64,000 nt of DNA from Microbacterium sp. LCT-H2 (GTDB lineage: Bacteria; Actinomycetota; Actinomycetes; Actinomycetales; Microbacteriaceae): NCBI RefSeq assembly GCF_001866135.1, contig NZ_MODW01000003.1, positions 248,001 through 312,000 on the forward strand. The letters are read 5' to 3'. Each line of letters starts with the position of its first letter. The first letter of the stretch is position 1. The position numbers and the translations under genes were made by a program. The notes under the pieces were generated by a model. The model searched no databases. It worked only from the letters and a program-made list of their open reading frames with translations, and was not told where the DNA came from. Positions 31,172 through 39,985 of the stretch are shown here, one piece after another.

Positions 31172-32164
31172 CTATGAGTCGCCGGATAACGCGGAGGGCG
31201 TCGCGTCGAGCGCTCGCAGGAGACGCTCCACCGCTTCGCGCAACTCCGACCGATGCGGCTCCGGGAAGCTCGTCGTGTACTCGACACCCGCGGGGATCCA
31301 GAGCAGCCCGTACATCGCCTCGCGCCAGTCCGAGCCGCCGACCGGCCAGCGCGTACGCTGAGCGCCCTCTGCCGTCGCGCCCTGCGACCACGGTCCGAAA
31401 CGGGCCTGCATCTCGGCGAGCGGCAGGTCCATCACGGCGTCGGTCTCGACCTTCTGCGGAGACCACGACGAGGCGATGAGGACCCGCTCCTCGATCTCCT
31501 CCTCGGTCAGGGGCCTCCGCGTGAACAGCACCCGCGTGTGCTCCACCGCCGCGATCCGATCGACGCGGAACGTCCGCCAGTCGTCGCGGTCGAGATCCCA
31601 GCACAGCAGGAACCACCGGCGGCCGGCGGGCGCGAGGGCATGGGGCTCGACCCGGCGCACGCTCTCTGTCCCCTCCCCGTCGACGTACCGCACGCGCAGG
31701 CGTTCGGCGTCCCGCGTCGCCAAGGCGACCTCGCCGATCACCACGGGCGAGACGGCGGGGGCGTCGCCGATGCGCGGCGGACGCACGGAGGCCGCGAGCG
31801 CGTTCACCCGCTGTCGCAGCGGCGACGGCAGGACCTGCTCGAGTTTGGCGAGTGCGGTGAGGGTGACCTCCGCGCCCCCGATGACCTGTTGCGTCGCGGC
31901 GACCCTCAGGCCGATGGCCATGGTCACAGCTTCGTCGTCGGTGAGGAGCAGTGGCGGGACGGCGCTCCCCGCTTCCAGCCGGTACCCGCCGGCGGCCCCC
32001 GGTGTCGACTCGACGCGATATCCGAGCTCGCGGAGCCGATCGACGTCGCGCCGGACGGTGCGCTCGGTGACACCGAGGCGCGCGGCGAGCTCGGTTCCCG
32101 GCCAATGCCGATGCGTCTGCAGCAGGTTGAGCAGGGCGAGGGCCCGCACGGTGGTGTCGCTCAT
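31172..32164 (-). CDS. WYL-domain transcriptional regulator
   Basis: 330 residues. N-terminal DeoR/HTH_11 domain: HWPGTELAARLGVTERTVRRDVDRLRELGYRVES. The WYL domain follows: residues around LRVRYVDGEGTESVRRVEPHALAPAGRRWFLLCWDLDRDDWRTFRVDRI. WYL regulators sense nucleic-acid or nucleotide ligands in several systems. It is divergent from an ABC exporter with a palindrome between them, so it is probably the local regulator. CAGTCT lies 7 nt before the ATG. Confidence 0.9.
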   Translation of the reverse strand: MSDTTVRALALLNLLQTHRHWPGTELAARLGVTERTVRRDVDRLRELGYRVESTPGAAGGYRLEAGSAVPPLLLTDDEAVTMAIGLRVAATQQVIGGAEVTLTALAKLEQVLPSPLRQRVNALAASVRPPRIGDAPAVSPVVIGEVALATRDAERLRVRYVDGEGTESVRRVEPHALAPAGRRWFLLCWDLDRDDWRTFRVDRIAAVEHTRVLFTRRPLTEEEIEERVLIASSWSPQKVETDAVMDLPLAEMQARFGPWSQGATAEGAQRTRWPVGGSDWREAMYGLLWIPAGVEYTTSFPEPHRSELREAVERLLRALDATPSALSGDS

Positions 32165-32188
32165 GTTCGCCAGACTGCCAGATATCGC

Positions 32189-32203
32189 GGACAGTATCTG
32201 TCC
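32189..32203. promoter_or_regulatory. Palindrome between WYL regulator and ABC exporter
   Basis: GGACAGTATCTGTCC is a perfect palindrome (6-bp arms, TAT centre). A second overlapping dyad pairs CAGATA (32179-32184) with TATCTG. It is placed to control both the WYL gene and the divergent ABC operon. Confidence 0.7.
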
Positions 32204-32227
32204 TGGTTCGCTTCTACGCTCGCGGTC

Positions 32228-33274
32228 ATGAACGAACCCCTCATCGAGACCGAAGGCCTCACCAAGACCTTCACCGTCAAGAAGACGCCGGTCCATGCCG
32301 TGACCGACGTCTCCTTCACCGCCGTCCGCGGAGAGCTCGTCGCGTTCCTCGGCCCGAACGGCGCCGGCAAGTCGACGACCCTGCGGATGCTGACCACGCT
32401 GATCCCGCCCACCTCGGGGCGTGCGAGGGTGGTGGGCCACGACATCCATGCCGACGCGGCGGGCGTACGGGCCCGCATCGGCTACGTCGGACAGCTCACC
32501 AGCGGCAGCTTCTCTCAGCGCGTCCGTGATGAGCTGCTGAGCCAGGGCGCCTTCTACGGAATGTCGAAGCGGGACAGCGCGCGCCGGGCCGACGAACTCA
32601 TCGAGTCGCTCGACCTCACATCGTTCGCCACGCGCACCGTCCAGCAGCTCAGCGGCGGGCAGAAGCGTCGGCTCGACATCGCGCTCGGGCTCATGCACGC
32701 GCCGCCGCTGATCTTCCTCGACGAGCCGTCTACCGGACTCGACCCGCAGAGTCGGGCGAACCTCTGGGAGCACATCCTCGACCTGCGCACGCAGCACGGC
32801 ACCACCGTGTTCCTCACCACGCACTACCTGGAGGAGGCCGACCGTTACGCCGAGCGCGTGATGGTCATGGACAGGGGACGCATCATCGCCGACGACGACG
32901 CGGCCTCCCTCAAGGCGACACTCGCCGGGGACGTGCTGACGTTCGGGTTCGCGGATGCCGCAGAGGCGGAGAGGGCCCGTGCCGTGGTCGCCGGGCTCAG
33001 CACGGCCGAGGTCACGATCGACGGGGCCGCCGTGTCGCTCGCGGTTCCGGACGGCGACCGCCTGCTCCCGGTCATCGTGCGCGAACTCGACGGTGCCGGC
33101 ATCCTGGTCCGCCGCGCGACGGGGGTGCCGCCCACCCTGGACGACGTCTTCCTCGCCCTCACCGGCCGCACCCTGCGCGAAGCCGGAGAGGGCGCAGATG
33201 CCGCGGATGACGCATCCGCCATGGAAGCGGCACCCGCCGCCTCCCAGAACAGCACGACAGGAGCCCGCTCATGA
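32228..33274 (+). CDS. ABC exporter ATP-binding protein (DrrA-like)
   Basis: 348 residues. Walker A GPNGAGKST (about 40-48), Q-loop region GYVGQLTSGS, signature LSGGQKRRLDIALGLM, Walker B LIFLDEPSTGLD and switch histidine TTHYLEEAD are complete. The C-terminal extension with GVPPTLDDVFLALTG is typical of DrrA/daunorubicin-resistance ATPases. It pairs with the permease that starts 4 bp before its stop. Start ATG: TACGCT (32215-32220) lies 7 nt upstream. Confidence 0.93.
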   Translation: MNEPLIETEGLTKTFTVKKTPVHAVTDVSFTAVRGELVAFLGPNGAGKSTTLRMLTTLIPPTSGRARVVGHDIHADAAGVRARIGYVGQLTSGSFSQRVRDELLSQGAFYGMSKRDSARRADELIESLDLTSFATRTVQQLSGGQKRRLDIALGLMHAPPLIFLDEPSTGLDPQSRANLWEHILDLRTQHGTTVFLTTHYLEEADRYAERVMVMDRGRIIADDDAASLKATLAGDVLTFGFADAAEAERARAVVAGLSTAEVTIDGAAVSLAVPDGDRLLPVIVRELDGAGILVRRATGVPPTLDDVFLALTGRTLREAGEGADAADDASAMEAAPAASQNSTTGARS

Positions 33275-34053
33275 CCATCCCCACCGACACCCTCGTGCGT
33301 CCGAACCTCGCGCGCGACACCAGGAACGTGCTGAGCCGGGAGCTCAAGCCCGTGCTCCGCGACCCGTTCACGCTGATCTTCAGCCTGCTCCAGCCGCTCG
33401 TCTTCCTCGGCCTGTTCGCTCCGCTGCTGATCGGCGACTCCGGGCGTCCGGCCGGGGAGACGCTGGCCTGGTTCGTCCCGGGCGTCCTCGTGATGATCGT
33501 GCTGTTCGGCACCGGCTCGACCGGGTCGAACCTGCAGTACGAGATGATGACCGGCTCGCACGAGCGCACTCTCGTCGCCCCACTGGCACGATCCTCGCTG
33601 CTCGTCGGCCGCGCACTGAAGGAGATCGCGCCGATCGTCGTGCAGGCACTCATCATCGTCCTGATCGCCTGGCCGTTCGGCTTCGCCGCCGACATCCCCG
33701 GCCTGCTCATCGGCCTCGCGCTGCTCGCTGTGTTCGGCGTGGGCCTCGGCTCGCTCTCGTACTCCCTCGCCCTGGCGACGAAGGATCGCGAGTGGCTGTT
33801 CTGGGGCGTGCAGCAGTCGCTGATCTTCCCGCTGCTGATCCTGTCCGGGATGCTGCTCCCTCTCGATGCGGCTCCCGACTGGATGCGCGTCGTCGCCGCG
33901 GTCAATCCGGTGAACTGGGTGGTGCAGGCGGAGCGCGCCCTCTTCGCGGGCGAGCTCGGCGATGTCACCGTCCTGTGGGGCTGGGTGTCCGCACTGGCGG
34001 TCGCCGCGGTGGGCCTCGTGGTCGGTGTGAGGGCGATCCGCCGAAGCAGCTGA
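33271..34053 (+). CDS. ABC-2 type exporter permease (DrrB-like)
   Basis: 260 residues, six predicted spans. RELKPVLRDPFTLIFSLLQPLVFLGLF starts the ABC-2 domain, and QSLIFPLLILSGMLLPLDAAPDWMRVVAAVNPVNWVVQAERAL is the conserved ABC-2 C-terminal signature. The ATG overlaps the ATPase stop (ATGA). With the ATPase it forms a drug or lipid exporter. A strong hairpin follows. Confidence 0.92.
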   Translation: MTIPTDTLVRPNLARDTRNVLSRELKPVLRDPFTLIFSLLQPLVFLGLFAPLLIGDSGRPAGETLAWFVPGVLVMIVLFGTGSTGSNLQYEMMTGSHERTLVAPLARSSLLVGRALKEIAPIVVQALIIVLIAWPFGFAADIPGLLIGLALLAVFGVGLGSLSYSLALATKDREWLFWGVQQSLIFPLLILSGMLLPLDAAPDWMRVVAAVNPVNWVVQAERALFAGELGDVTVLWGWVSALAVAAVGLVVGVRAIRRSS

Positions 34054-34063
34054 GCTCGGACGC

Positions 34064-34092
34064 GGGTGCCGCCGCCCTCCGCGGCGGCACCC
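34064..34092 (+). terminator. Terminator hairpin of the ABC exporter operon
   Basis: Perfect 12-bp arms GGGTGCCGCCGC (34064-34075) and GCGGCGGCACCC (34081-34092) with a CCTCC loop, 11 bp after the permease stop. No T-run. Confidence 0.65.
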
Positions 34093-34194
34093 CGTCCCGC
34101 TAGCGTCGCCGTCGCTTGTCGTCAACCGGTTCGACCGCGCCGCGCCGCCCCCGTACCGTCGCTCGCACCGATGACGCCCGAGCAGGAGGCCGAC

Positions 34195-35061
34195 ATGTCC
34201 GAATCTCAGCACAACGACAAGACCCCGACGCCGATGGCGGAGGCCGGAGACCCGCAGGCACGGCTGGAGGCCGAGGCCCGCCGCGCGATCGTGACCGGGG
34301 CCGACTCCGGGATCGGCCGGGCCACCGCCGTCGCCCTCGCCGCAGCGGGCATCGACGTCGGCATCACCTGGCACAGCGACGAGGCCGGTGCCCAGGACAC
34401 CGCGGACGAGGTGCGCAGCCACGGCGCCCGCGCGGTGGTGACACAGCTCGACGTCTCCGACATCCCCGCGTGCGGCGACGTGGTCGACGGGCTGATCGCA
34501 GAGCTCGGGGGCGTCGACGTGTTCGTCAACAACGCCGGCGCCGGGCTCCAGACTCCGTTCCTCGACGTGACGCTCGACGAGTGGAACCGGGTGCTCGATA
34601 CCGACCTCACCGGCGCCTTCGTCTGCCTGCAGCGGGCGGCCCGTTCGATGGTCGCCGCGGGGCGCGGGGGGCGGCTCATCTCCGTGACCAGCGTGCACGA
34701 GCACCAGCCGATGGTGGGTGCGAGCGCGTATGACACCGCCAAGCACGGCCTCGGCGGGCTCATGAAGAACCTCGCGCTCGAGCTCGGCCGGTACGGGATC
34801 AGCGCCGTCAGCGTCGCCCCGGGCGAGATCGCGACCCCGATGACCGGGCAGACCGACACCGACCCGCACGCCGAGGACCGCCCCGGCATCCCGCTCGGGC
34901 GCCCCGGCGACGCGCGCGAGGTTGCCGCCCTGATCGCCTTCCTCGCCTCGCCGGAGGCCGCCTACATCTCGGGGGCCTCGGTCGTGATCGACGGCGGGAT
35001 GCTGCAGATGGGGCCACAGGCGGGTGCGGCGATCGAGAGCCATGACTGGCGCACGGTCTGA
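34195..35061 (+). CDS. SDR-family oxidoreductase
   Basis: 288 residues. The cofactor loop is VTGADSGIGRATA, NNAG is present as FVNNAGAG, catalytic Ser lies in LISVTSVHE and Tyr-Lys in SAYDTAKHG. The C-terminal ASVVIDGGMLQM is typical of classical SDRs. A 30-residue polar N-terminal extension (SESQHNDKTPTPMAEAG) resembles the stress-associated YhdF/GsiB-like SDRs. The ATG at 34195 has AGCAGGAGG upstream. Substrate unknown. Confidence 0.9.
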   Translation: MSESQHNDKTPTPMAEAGDPQARLEAEARRAIVTGADSGIGRATAVALAAAGIDVGITWHSDEAGAQDTADEVRSHGARAVVTQLDVSDIPACGDVVDGLIAELGGVDVFVNNAGAGLQTPFLDVTLDEWNRVLDTDLTGAFVCLQRAARSMVAAGRGGRLISVTSVHEHQPMVGASAYDTAKHGLGGLMKNLALELGRYGISAVSVAPGEIATPMTGQTDTDPHAEDRPGIPLGRPGDAREVAALIAFLASPEAAYISGASVVIDGGMLQMGPQAGAAIESHDWRTV

Positions 35062-35079
35062 GCGCGGACCGGCCGCGAC

Positions 35080-36486
35080 TCAGCGGCGGATCGAGTCCTG
35101 GAACGGGTTTGGTTCGAGCGTGTAGTCCGTGGCCGGGTCGGCCCAGGTGTCCTGACCGCTCCGACGCCGGCCCGAACGCAGCACCGAGAGCGCACGCGTC
35201 GCGGGCACGCCGGCGGCGAGCGCGAGGCGGCCGGTGAGGGAGCGGTCCGTGCGGCCGAGCACGCTCGCGCGATGCCAGGCCTTATGCCAGGTCCCACCCC
35301 GGGCCGCGGGAACCCGGCGATGCGGCAGGGCCCCGGCCCTCCGCAGGGCCACGAGCTCCTGTGCCCGGTCCCACCAGTCCGACTCCGCCTCCGCGTGGAA
35401 GTAGTTGTCGCGGAGCCAGGACGGGTGCGGGTGGCGGAATCGGCCGGCGACGACCTCGCCCGCGCCGCCCAGCAGACCGCTTCCGATGAAGACCGTGTTG
35501 AGCAGGCTCTTGTGCACCCCGAAGCGGTCGAGCGCGATCACCGGGACCCCGTGGGCCAGCGCCTCGACCGCAGCCGTCGAGCTCACCGTGACCAGGCCGG
35601 CGGCGGACTCGAGAGCGGTCGCCATCGGCACGTGCGAGAACACGAGGTTCGCCGGGCCGCCCCCGGCGAAGAGCCGGGTGTACGGATCACGGTCGAGGTG
35701 GGTCTCGGCCTCCCCCGGCCGGGACCGCAGCTTCACGACCACCCGGCGCGACGGGTCGGCCTCCGCGGCGCGCACGAGCAGGGCGGCGATCGCCGCTCGC
35801 TGCTCGGGGCGGGCGGGCACGAGGGCCTGCGCGGCGAAGACGACGTCCGTCGCCCCGGGCCGCCGGAGCGCCGCCGGCGTCGGGGCGACACGACGCTCCG
35901 CGAGAGCGACTCCGCCCGTCCCCGCGGAGAGGGATCCGGCTGCCCCGGACTCCCGGAGACGGCTGCCGCCCCACCGCTCGCGACCCCGCGCGAAGGGGAG
36001 GGTCGCCAGCGCGATCGGCATCTGCACCCCGATGCGCTCGCCGAGGTCGGCGAACGCTCGGCGCTCGCGGTGGGAGTGCACGACCAGCAGGTCGGTGTGT
36101 CGCCGGTAGTCGAGCGCCCCGCGCTGGGCGGGGATCGCCATGCCGGGAAGCCCGGAGACGGTCACGGGGCGATGCGGCAGCGCATCGACGACTCGGCCGA
36201 GGAGCCGGACGAACGGTCCCCGCCCGGCGAGCAGCACAACGTCAGGGCGCTCGACCTCGAGCCATCCGGCCACGCGGTCGAGGTCGAGCCGGGTGACGGC
36301 ATCGGCATCGAGGCCGGTGCCCGCCAATGCCGCATCCTGCTGCGCTCCGCTCACCGTCAGCGGCGTGCGCACCAGCAGGAGCTGCGGCCGCAGGCCGGGC
36401 ACGGCCCCCAGCAGGGATGCCGCCCACTTCACGAACGAGTCGGCGTCCGCGATGGCGACCACACGCATCCCGGCGCCGGCGGTCAT
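35080..36486 (-). CDS. DUF6716-type putative glycosyltransferase
   Basis: 468 residues, GT-B-like. Rossmann start MRVVAIADADSFVKWAASLLG; a central glycine-rich turn SGLPGMAIPA; HSHRERRAF; and near the C-terminus VTVSSTAAVEALAHGVPVIALDRFG, the nucleotide-sugar contact region of this group. I recall the family as DUF6716 in Microbacteriaceae; the acceptor is unknown. The ATG overlaps the neuB stop (ATGA at 36483-36486). Last gene of the surface-polymer locus. Confidence 0.75.
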   Translation of the reverse strand: MTAGAGMRVVAIADADSFVKWAASLLGAVPGLRPQLLLVRTPLTVSGAQQDAALAGTGLDADAVTRLDLDRVAGWLEVERPDVVLLAGRGPFVRLLGRVVDALPHRPVTVSGLPGMAIPAQRGALDYRRHTDLLVVHSHRERRAFADLGERIGVQMPIALATLPFARGRERWGGSRLRESGAAGSLSAGTGGVALAERRVAPTPAALRRPGATDVVFAAQALVPARPEQRAAIAALLVRAAEADPSRRVVVKLRSRPGEAETHLDRDPYTRLFAGGGPANLVFSHVPMATALESAAGLVTVSSTAAVEALAHGVPVIALDRFGVHKSLLNTVFIGSGLLGGAGEVVAGRFRHPHPSWLRDNYFHAEAESDWWDRAQELVALRRAGALPHRRVPAARGGTWHKAWHRASVLGRTDRSLTGRLALAAGVPATRALSVLRSGRRRSGQDTWADPATDYTLEPNPFQDSIRR

Positions 36487-37355
36487 GCGGGCACGCGGCG
36501 GAGCTTCGCCATCGGCGCGCGCTCGCTGTCGAACACGCGCTTGACGCCGTCGCCCACCGCGCTCTCGATGACCCGGATGTCGCGGACCAGGTGCTCCAGC
36601 CCTCCGGGCTCCAGGGATGCGGCGTGGTCGGAGCCCCACATCGTCCGGTCCAGCGTGATGTGACGCTCCACGGCGACCGCCCCCATCGCGACCGCGGCGA
36701 GCGAGATCTGCAGGCCGCGCTCATGTCCCGAGTAGCCGACGGGGATCCCGGGATAGCGGTCCCGCAGGGTCGCGATCACCCGCAGGTTCGCCTCCTCGGG
36801 CTCGAGGGGGTAGGTCGAGGTCGCGTGCATGAGGACGACGCGGTCGGTGCCGAGCGTGTCCAACGCACGATCGATCTGCTCCATGGTGGACATGCCCGTG
36901 GAGAGGATGACGGGCTTCCCGGTCTCCCGCAGCGCGACGAGCAGTTCCGTGTCGGTCAGGCTCGCCGAGGCGACCTTGTGCGCCACGACGTGGAGGTCTT
37001 CGAGGAACGCGACGCTCGGCACGTCCCACGGCGAGGCGAACCAGTCCAGGCCCTGCATCGTGGCGTGGTCGCCGATCTCGACGTACTCGTCGCGGCCGAA
37101 CTCCACCCGACGGCGATAGTCGAGGTACGTCATCGTTCCCCACGGCGTCTCCCGCGGCACGTCGCGCATGTGCTCCGGCGTGGAGATCTCGGGCGTGCGC
37201 TTCTGGAACTTCACCGCGTCCGCGCCGGCTCGGGCCGCGACGTCGATGAGGCGCTTGGCGATGTCGACGTCGCCGTTGTGGTTGAGGCCGATCTCCGCGA
37301 TGACGTAGGCGGGACGGCCGCCGCCGATCACATGCGATCCGATGCTGACAGTCAT
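36483..37355 (-). CDS. neuB: Sialic/nonulosonic acid synthase, short form without SAF domain
   Basis: 290 residues. The TIM-barrel motifs of NeuB are intact: AEIGLNHNGDVDIAKRLI, AGADAVKFQKRTPE, ILSTGMSTMEQI, GYSGHERG, AVERHITLDRTMWGSDHAASLEP with both metal-binding histidines. The protein ends just where the C-terminal antifreeze-like (SAF) domain of usual 340-360-residue NeuB would begin. It condenses phosphoenolpyruvate with a hexose derivative. The ATG follows GGAGGAATC. Confidence 0.9.
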   Translation of the reverse strand: MTVSIGSHVIGGGRPAYVIAEIGLNHNGDVDIAKRLIDVAARAGADAVKFQKRTPEISTPEHMRDVPRETPWGTMTYLDYRRRVEFGRDEYVEIGDHATMQGLDWFASPWDVPSVAFLEDLHVVAHKVASASLTDTELLVALRETGKPVILSTGMSTMEQIDRALDTLGTDRVVLMHATSTYPLEPEEANLRVIATLRDRYPGIPVGYSGHERGLQISLAAVAMGAVAVERHITLDRTMWGSDHAASLEPGGLEHLVRDIRVIESAVGDGVKRVFDSERAPMAKLRRVPA

Positions 37356-37448
37356 GATTCCTCCGGTCGTCGAGCGGTCTTCCACCCCGTCCTTCCTGAG
37401 TACGGGCCGCGGGTGAACACCGGCCGACCGGACGGTTACCGGGGGCGG

Positions 37449-38609
37449 TCAGCTCGACAACACCCGCTCGACGAGCTCGCGCACGGCCCCGTCGCCGCCT
37501 CGCCTCCCCAGCACGACGCGCGCCTCCGCCCGGACGAGCGGGTGCGCGTCCGCGACGGCGACCGGCCAGCCCACGATCCGCATCGCGGGAAGGTCGTTGA
37601 CGTCGTTGCCGAGGTAGGCGACGTCGGCGAGCGCCACATCCTGCTCTCCGGCCCACTGCCGGAGCGCGGACTCCTTGTCATCGATCCCGTGCAGGACGGG
37701 GACGCGGAGCTTGTCGGCGCGAGCGCGCACCACCGCGTTCACCTCGGTGGAGAGGATGAGCATGGGCACTCCGGCCCGCCGGAGCAGCGCGACGCCCATC
37801 CCGTCCTCCCGGCTGACCCGCACCCGCTCCCCACCCGCGGCGTCGATGATCGCCGTGTCGTCGGTGTGCACCCCGTCGAAGTCGGTGACCACGGCGCGGG
37901 CGGGGATGCGCCCTGGCCGTTCGTGCAGGACGGCGAGGGCCCGCGCGGCCTGGAGCTGAGCGGCGTCGTCGATCTCGATCGCCGTCTCCTCGGGCACGGG
38001 AGCGATCCCGATCCGCCCGAAGAAGCGGTGTCGGTGGGCGCGGAACCCGTCGACGCGGAACGCGTAGAAGGCTCCGGTCTCCAGGTAGTGCGGCTCGCGG
38101 TCCTGGCGGCGAGGGCGGTGGCCGGCCTCGTGGTTGATCGCCTCGGCGGTACCGTCGGCCCGCCGTCTCCAGAGGAAGCCGTAGGTCTCTACGGCGGAGA
38201 AGACGCTGTCCGATCGCCCCCGCCGCACGTCGCCGACGGCACCGGCCAGCACCGCGCTCGGGAGGAAGGGCGAGGTCGCCTGCAGGAAGGCGACGATCTC
38301 GAAACGCTCGCCGTTGCTCTCCAGGTCATCGAGTGCATGGAGGATCGCCGCCTCCGAGGCCGCGGTGTCTCCGGAGAGCTCGGCCGGGCGCCGGACCACC
38401 CGTGCGCCCGCCTCCTCGGCCACCGCGGCGATCTCGTCGTCGTCGGTCGAGACGACCACGAGATCGAAGCACGCCGCCGCCCGCGCGGCGTGCACGGCCC
38501 TGGCCACCAGCGGAACCCCTCCGACACGCTCGAGGTTCTTCCTCGGGATCTGCTTCGACCCGCCCCGCGCGGGGATGATCGCCACCGCCGGCTGCACGGG
38601 TTCGTCCAT
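37449..38609 (-). CDS. neuA: Fusion of CMP-nonulosonate cytidylyltransferase and KdsC-like HAD phosphatase
   Basis: 386 residues. Residues 1 to about 225 are NeuA-type: AIIPARGGSKQIPRKNLERVGG and FLQATSPFLP. Residues about 235-386 are a HAD phosphatase: VTDFDGVHTDD (nucleophile and general-acid aspartates), LILSTEVNAVVRARADKL, GIDDKESALRQW, VAYLGNDVNDLPAMRIVGWPVAVADAHPLV. The fusion links removal of a phosphate with CMP activation, which suggests a sugar 9-phosphate intermediate. Start ATG behind GAGGAG. The 93-bp gap to neuB holds no gene. Confidence 0.92.
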   Translation of the reverse strand: MDEPVQPAVAIIPARGGSKQIPRKNLERVGGVPLVARAVHAARAAACFDLVVVSTDDDEIAAVAEEAGARVVRRPAELSGDTAASEAAILHALDDLESNGERFEIVAFLQATSPFLPSAVLAGAVGDVRRGRSDSVFSAVETYGFLWRRRADGTAEAINHEAGHRPRRQDREPHYLETGAFYAFRVDGFRAHRHRFFGRIGIAPVPEETAIEIDDAAQLQAARALAVLHERPGRIPARAVVTDFDGVHTDDTAIIDAAGGERVRVSREDGMGVALLRRAGVPMLILSTEVNAVVRARADKLRVPVLHGIDDKESALRQWAGEQDVALADVAYLGNDVNDLPAMRIVGWPVAVADAHPLVRAEARVVLGRRGGDGAVRELVERVLSS

Positions 38610-38620
38610 GTCGTGTCTCC

Positions 38621-39985
38621 TCATCGTCCCCGGATCTCCCGCCAGGCTCGGCCCGCGCGGCGGCGGGCGCCGACAGCCGTGAGCCGCCATTCCTCGATCC
38701 GACCCACGCCTCCGCGCGGACGCAGCAGGCCGCGCGCGCCGCGCAGTGCCGAGCCCCCGGGAAGGGCGAGCGCAGCCAACCGGTCGGGGGCGAAGTAGCG
38801 GCGACGTTCCTCCTCGTCGAGGCCGTCGAGCAGCTCCTCGGCCCGGACGCGGAGGTGTCCCGCGATCTCCGGCTGCATCATGTAGCCCACCGCGTCGACG
38901 AGGAGCTGCAGCCGATCCGCGTCGGCGTAGGGCGAGGGGGTCCTGGTGAGGGCATCGACGATCGTCAGGGGGATGCGGTTGCTGTTCTCCACCGGGGCGA
39001 GGGTGCGGAGCAGTTCCGTCGTGCCTGCGGCACCGATCGTCCGCCCGAACAGGGTACGGACCGTGGGCAGAGCCGTCGAGAAGGTCGCCACGACGGCGCG
39101 TGCGTCGAGGCGCTCCGCCAGGAGTTCGGCAGGCAGGCGGCCGCGCTCCTCCACGAACCCCAGTCCGCGACTCTCGGCATGCGCGCGCACGGCGTGGGCG
39201 AGCTGCGGCGGTGCCGCGGGATGGGGCTTGAAGACGATGCGCTCCGCGTGCTCTTCCACCGCCCGGTCGACCAGGCGCTGTTGGAGCGCGATCTCCTCGG
39301 CCATGGTCAGGAGGCCGAGAGCTGCGAGGTACTGTCCGAGCACGAGAACGGTCGCCGGCCCTGCGGCAGCGGGGCCCTCTGAGGATTCACCCGTCTCGCG
39401 CAGAGCGGCGGCGAAGGACTCGGGAGGCACCGGGACAGGCACCGCGTGCGGAGACCCCGCCAGCGGACGGACGCCGGGCACCACGTCGGCGTACACGACG
39501 CGCTCGATGCGTGCGGAAACCGCATGCGGCAGCCGGACCCGCATCGGCGCGTAGGTCATGAGGCCGTCGCCGACGATGGTCACCCTGGCCTCCGGGAACA
39601 TCGAGAGGAGTGTGCGGGCCGGCGCGACCTGAGGGCTCTGCACGAACAGCTCGACCTCGCGGGGGTCGAACCGCCAGGCGCGCGCGAGAAGTCGGCCCAC
39701 GACGGGGAGGTCGGCGTCCGTCGGCTCCCAGGCACTCGGATGCAGGGGACCGAGCACGTCGGCCAGCGCCTCCACCCGATCGAAGCGGCCGCGGAGAGAG
39801 CCCAGCGCAGGATCCTCGGCGATGCCCACGACCGTCTCCGGGACGCGCGACGAGGTGAACGGCACGAGCACCCGCTCCGCCATCCGACCGTCGCCGTCGG
39901 CGCCCTCGTCGAGCAGGCCGGCGTCGATCGCGGCGGCCGCCGTCGCGAGTCCGTAGGCGCTGTGCAGGGCGAAGAGGCGACTCAT
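38621..39985 (-). CDS. Polysialyltransferase-family glycosyltransferase
   Basis: 454 residues. It starts MSRLFALHSAYGLATAAAAID, the typical opening of alpha-2,8-polysialyltransferase-family proteins (nucleotide-independent motif ahead of a Rossmann fold). It contains VTIVGDGLMTY, the HP motif IVFKPHPAAPPQL and VATFSTALPTV before an acceptor-side helix, the order known for bacterial polysialyltransferases. It probably extends or transfers CMP-activated nonulosonic acid. Its ATG overlaps the GT2 stop (ATGA at 39982-39985). Confidence 0.82.
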   Translation of the reverse strand: MSRLFALHSAYGLATAAAAIDAGLLDEGADGDGRMAERVLVPFTSSRVPETVVGIAEDPALGSLRGRFDRVEALADVLGPLHPSAWEPTDADLPVVGRLLARAWRFDPREVELFVQSPQVAPARTLLSMFPEARVTIVGDGLMTYAPMRVRLPHAVSARIERVVYADVVPGVRPLAGSPHAVPVPVPPESFAAALRETGESSEGPAAAGPATVLVLGQYLAALGLLTMAEEIALQQRLVDRAVEEHAERIVFKPHPAAPPQLAHAVRAHAESRGLGFVEERGRLPAELLAERLDARAVVATFSTALPTVRTLFGRTIGAAGTTELLRTLAPVENSNRIPLTIVDALTRTPSPYADADRLQLLVDAVGYMMQPEIAGHLRVRAEELLDGLDEEERRRYFAPDRLAALALPGGSALRGARGLLRPRGGVGRIEEWRLTAVGARRRAGRAWREIRGR

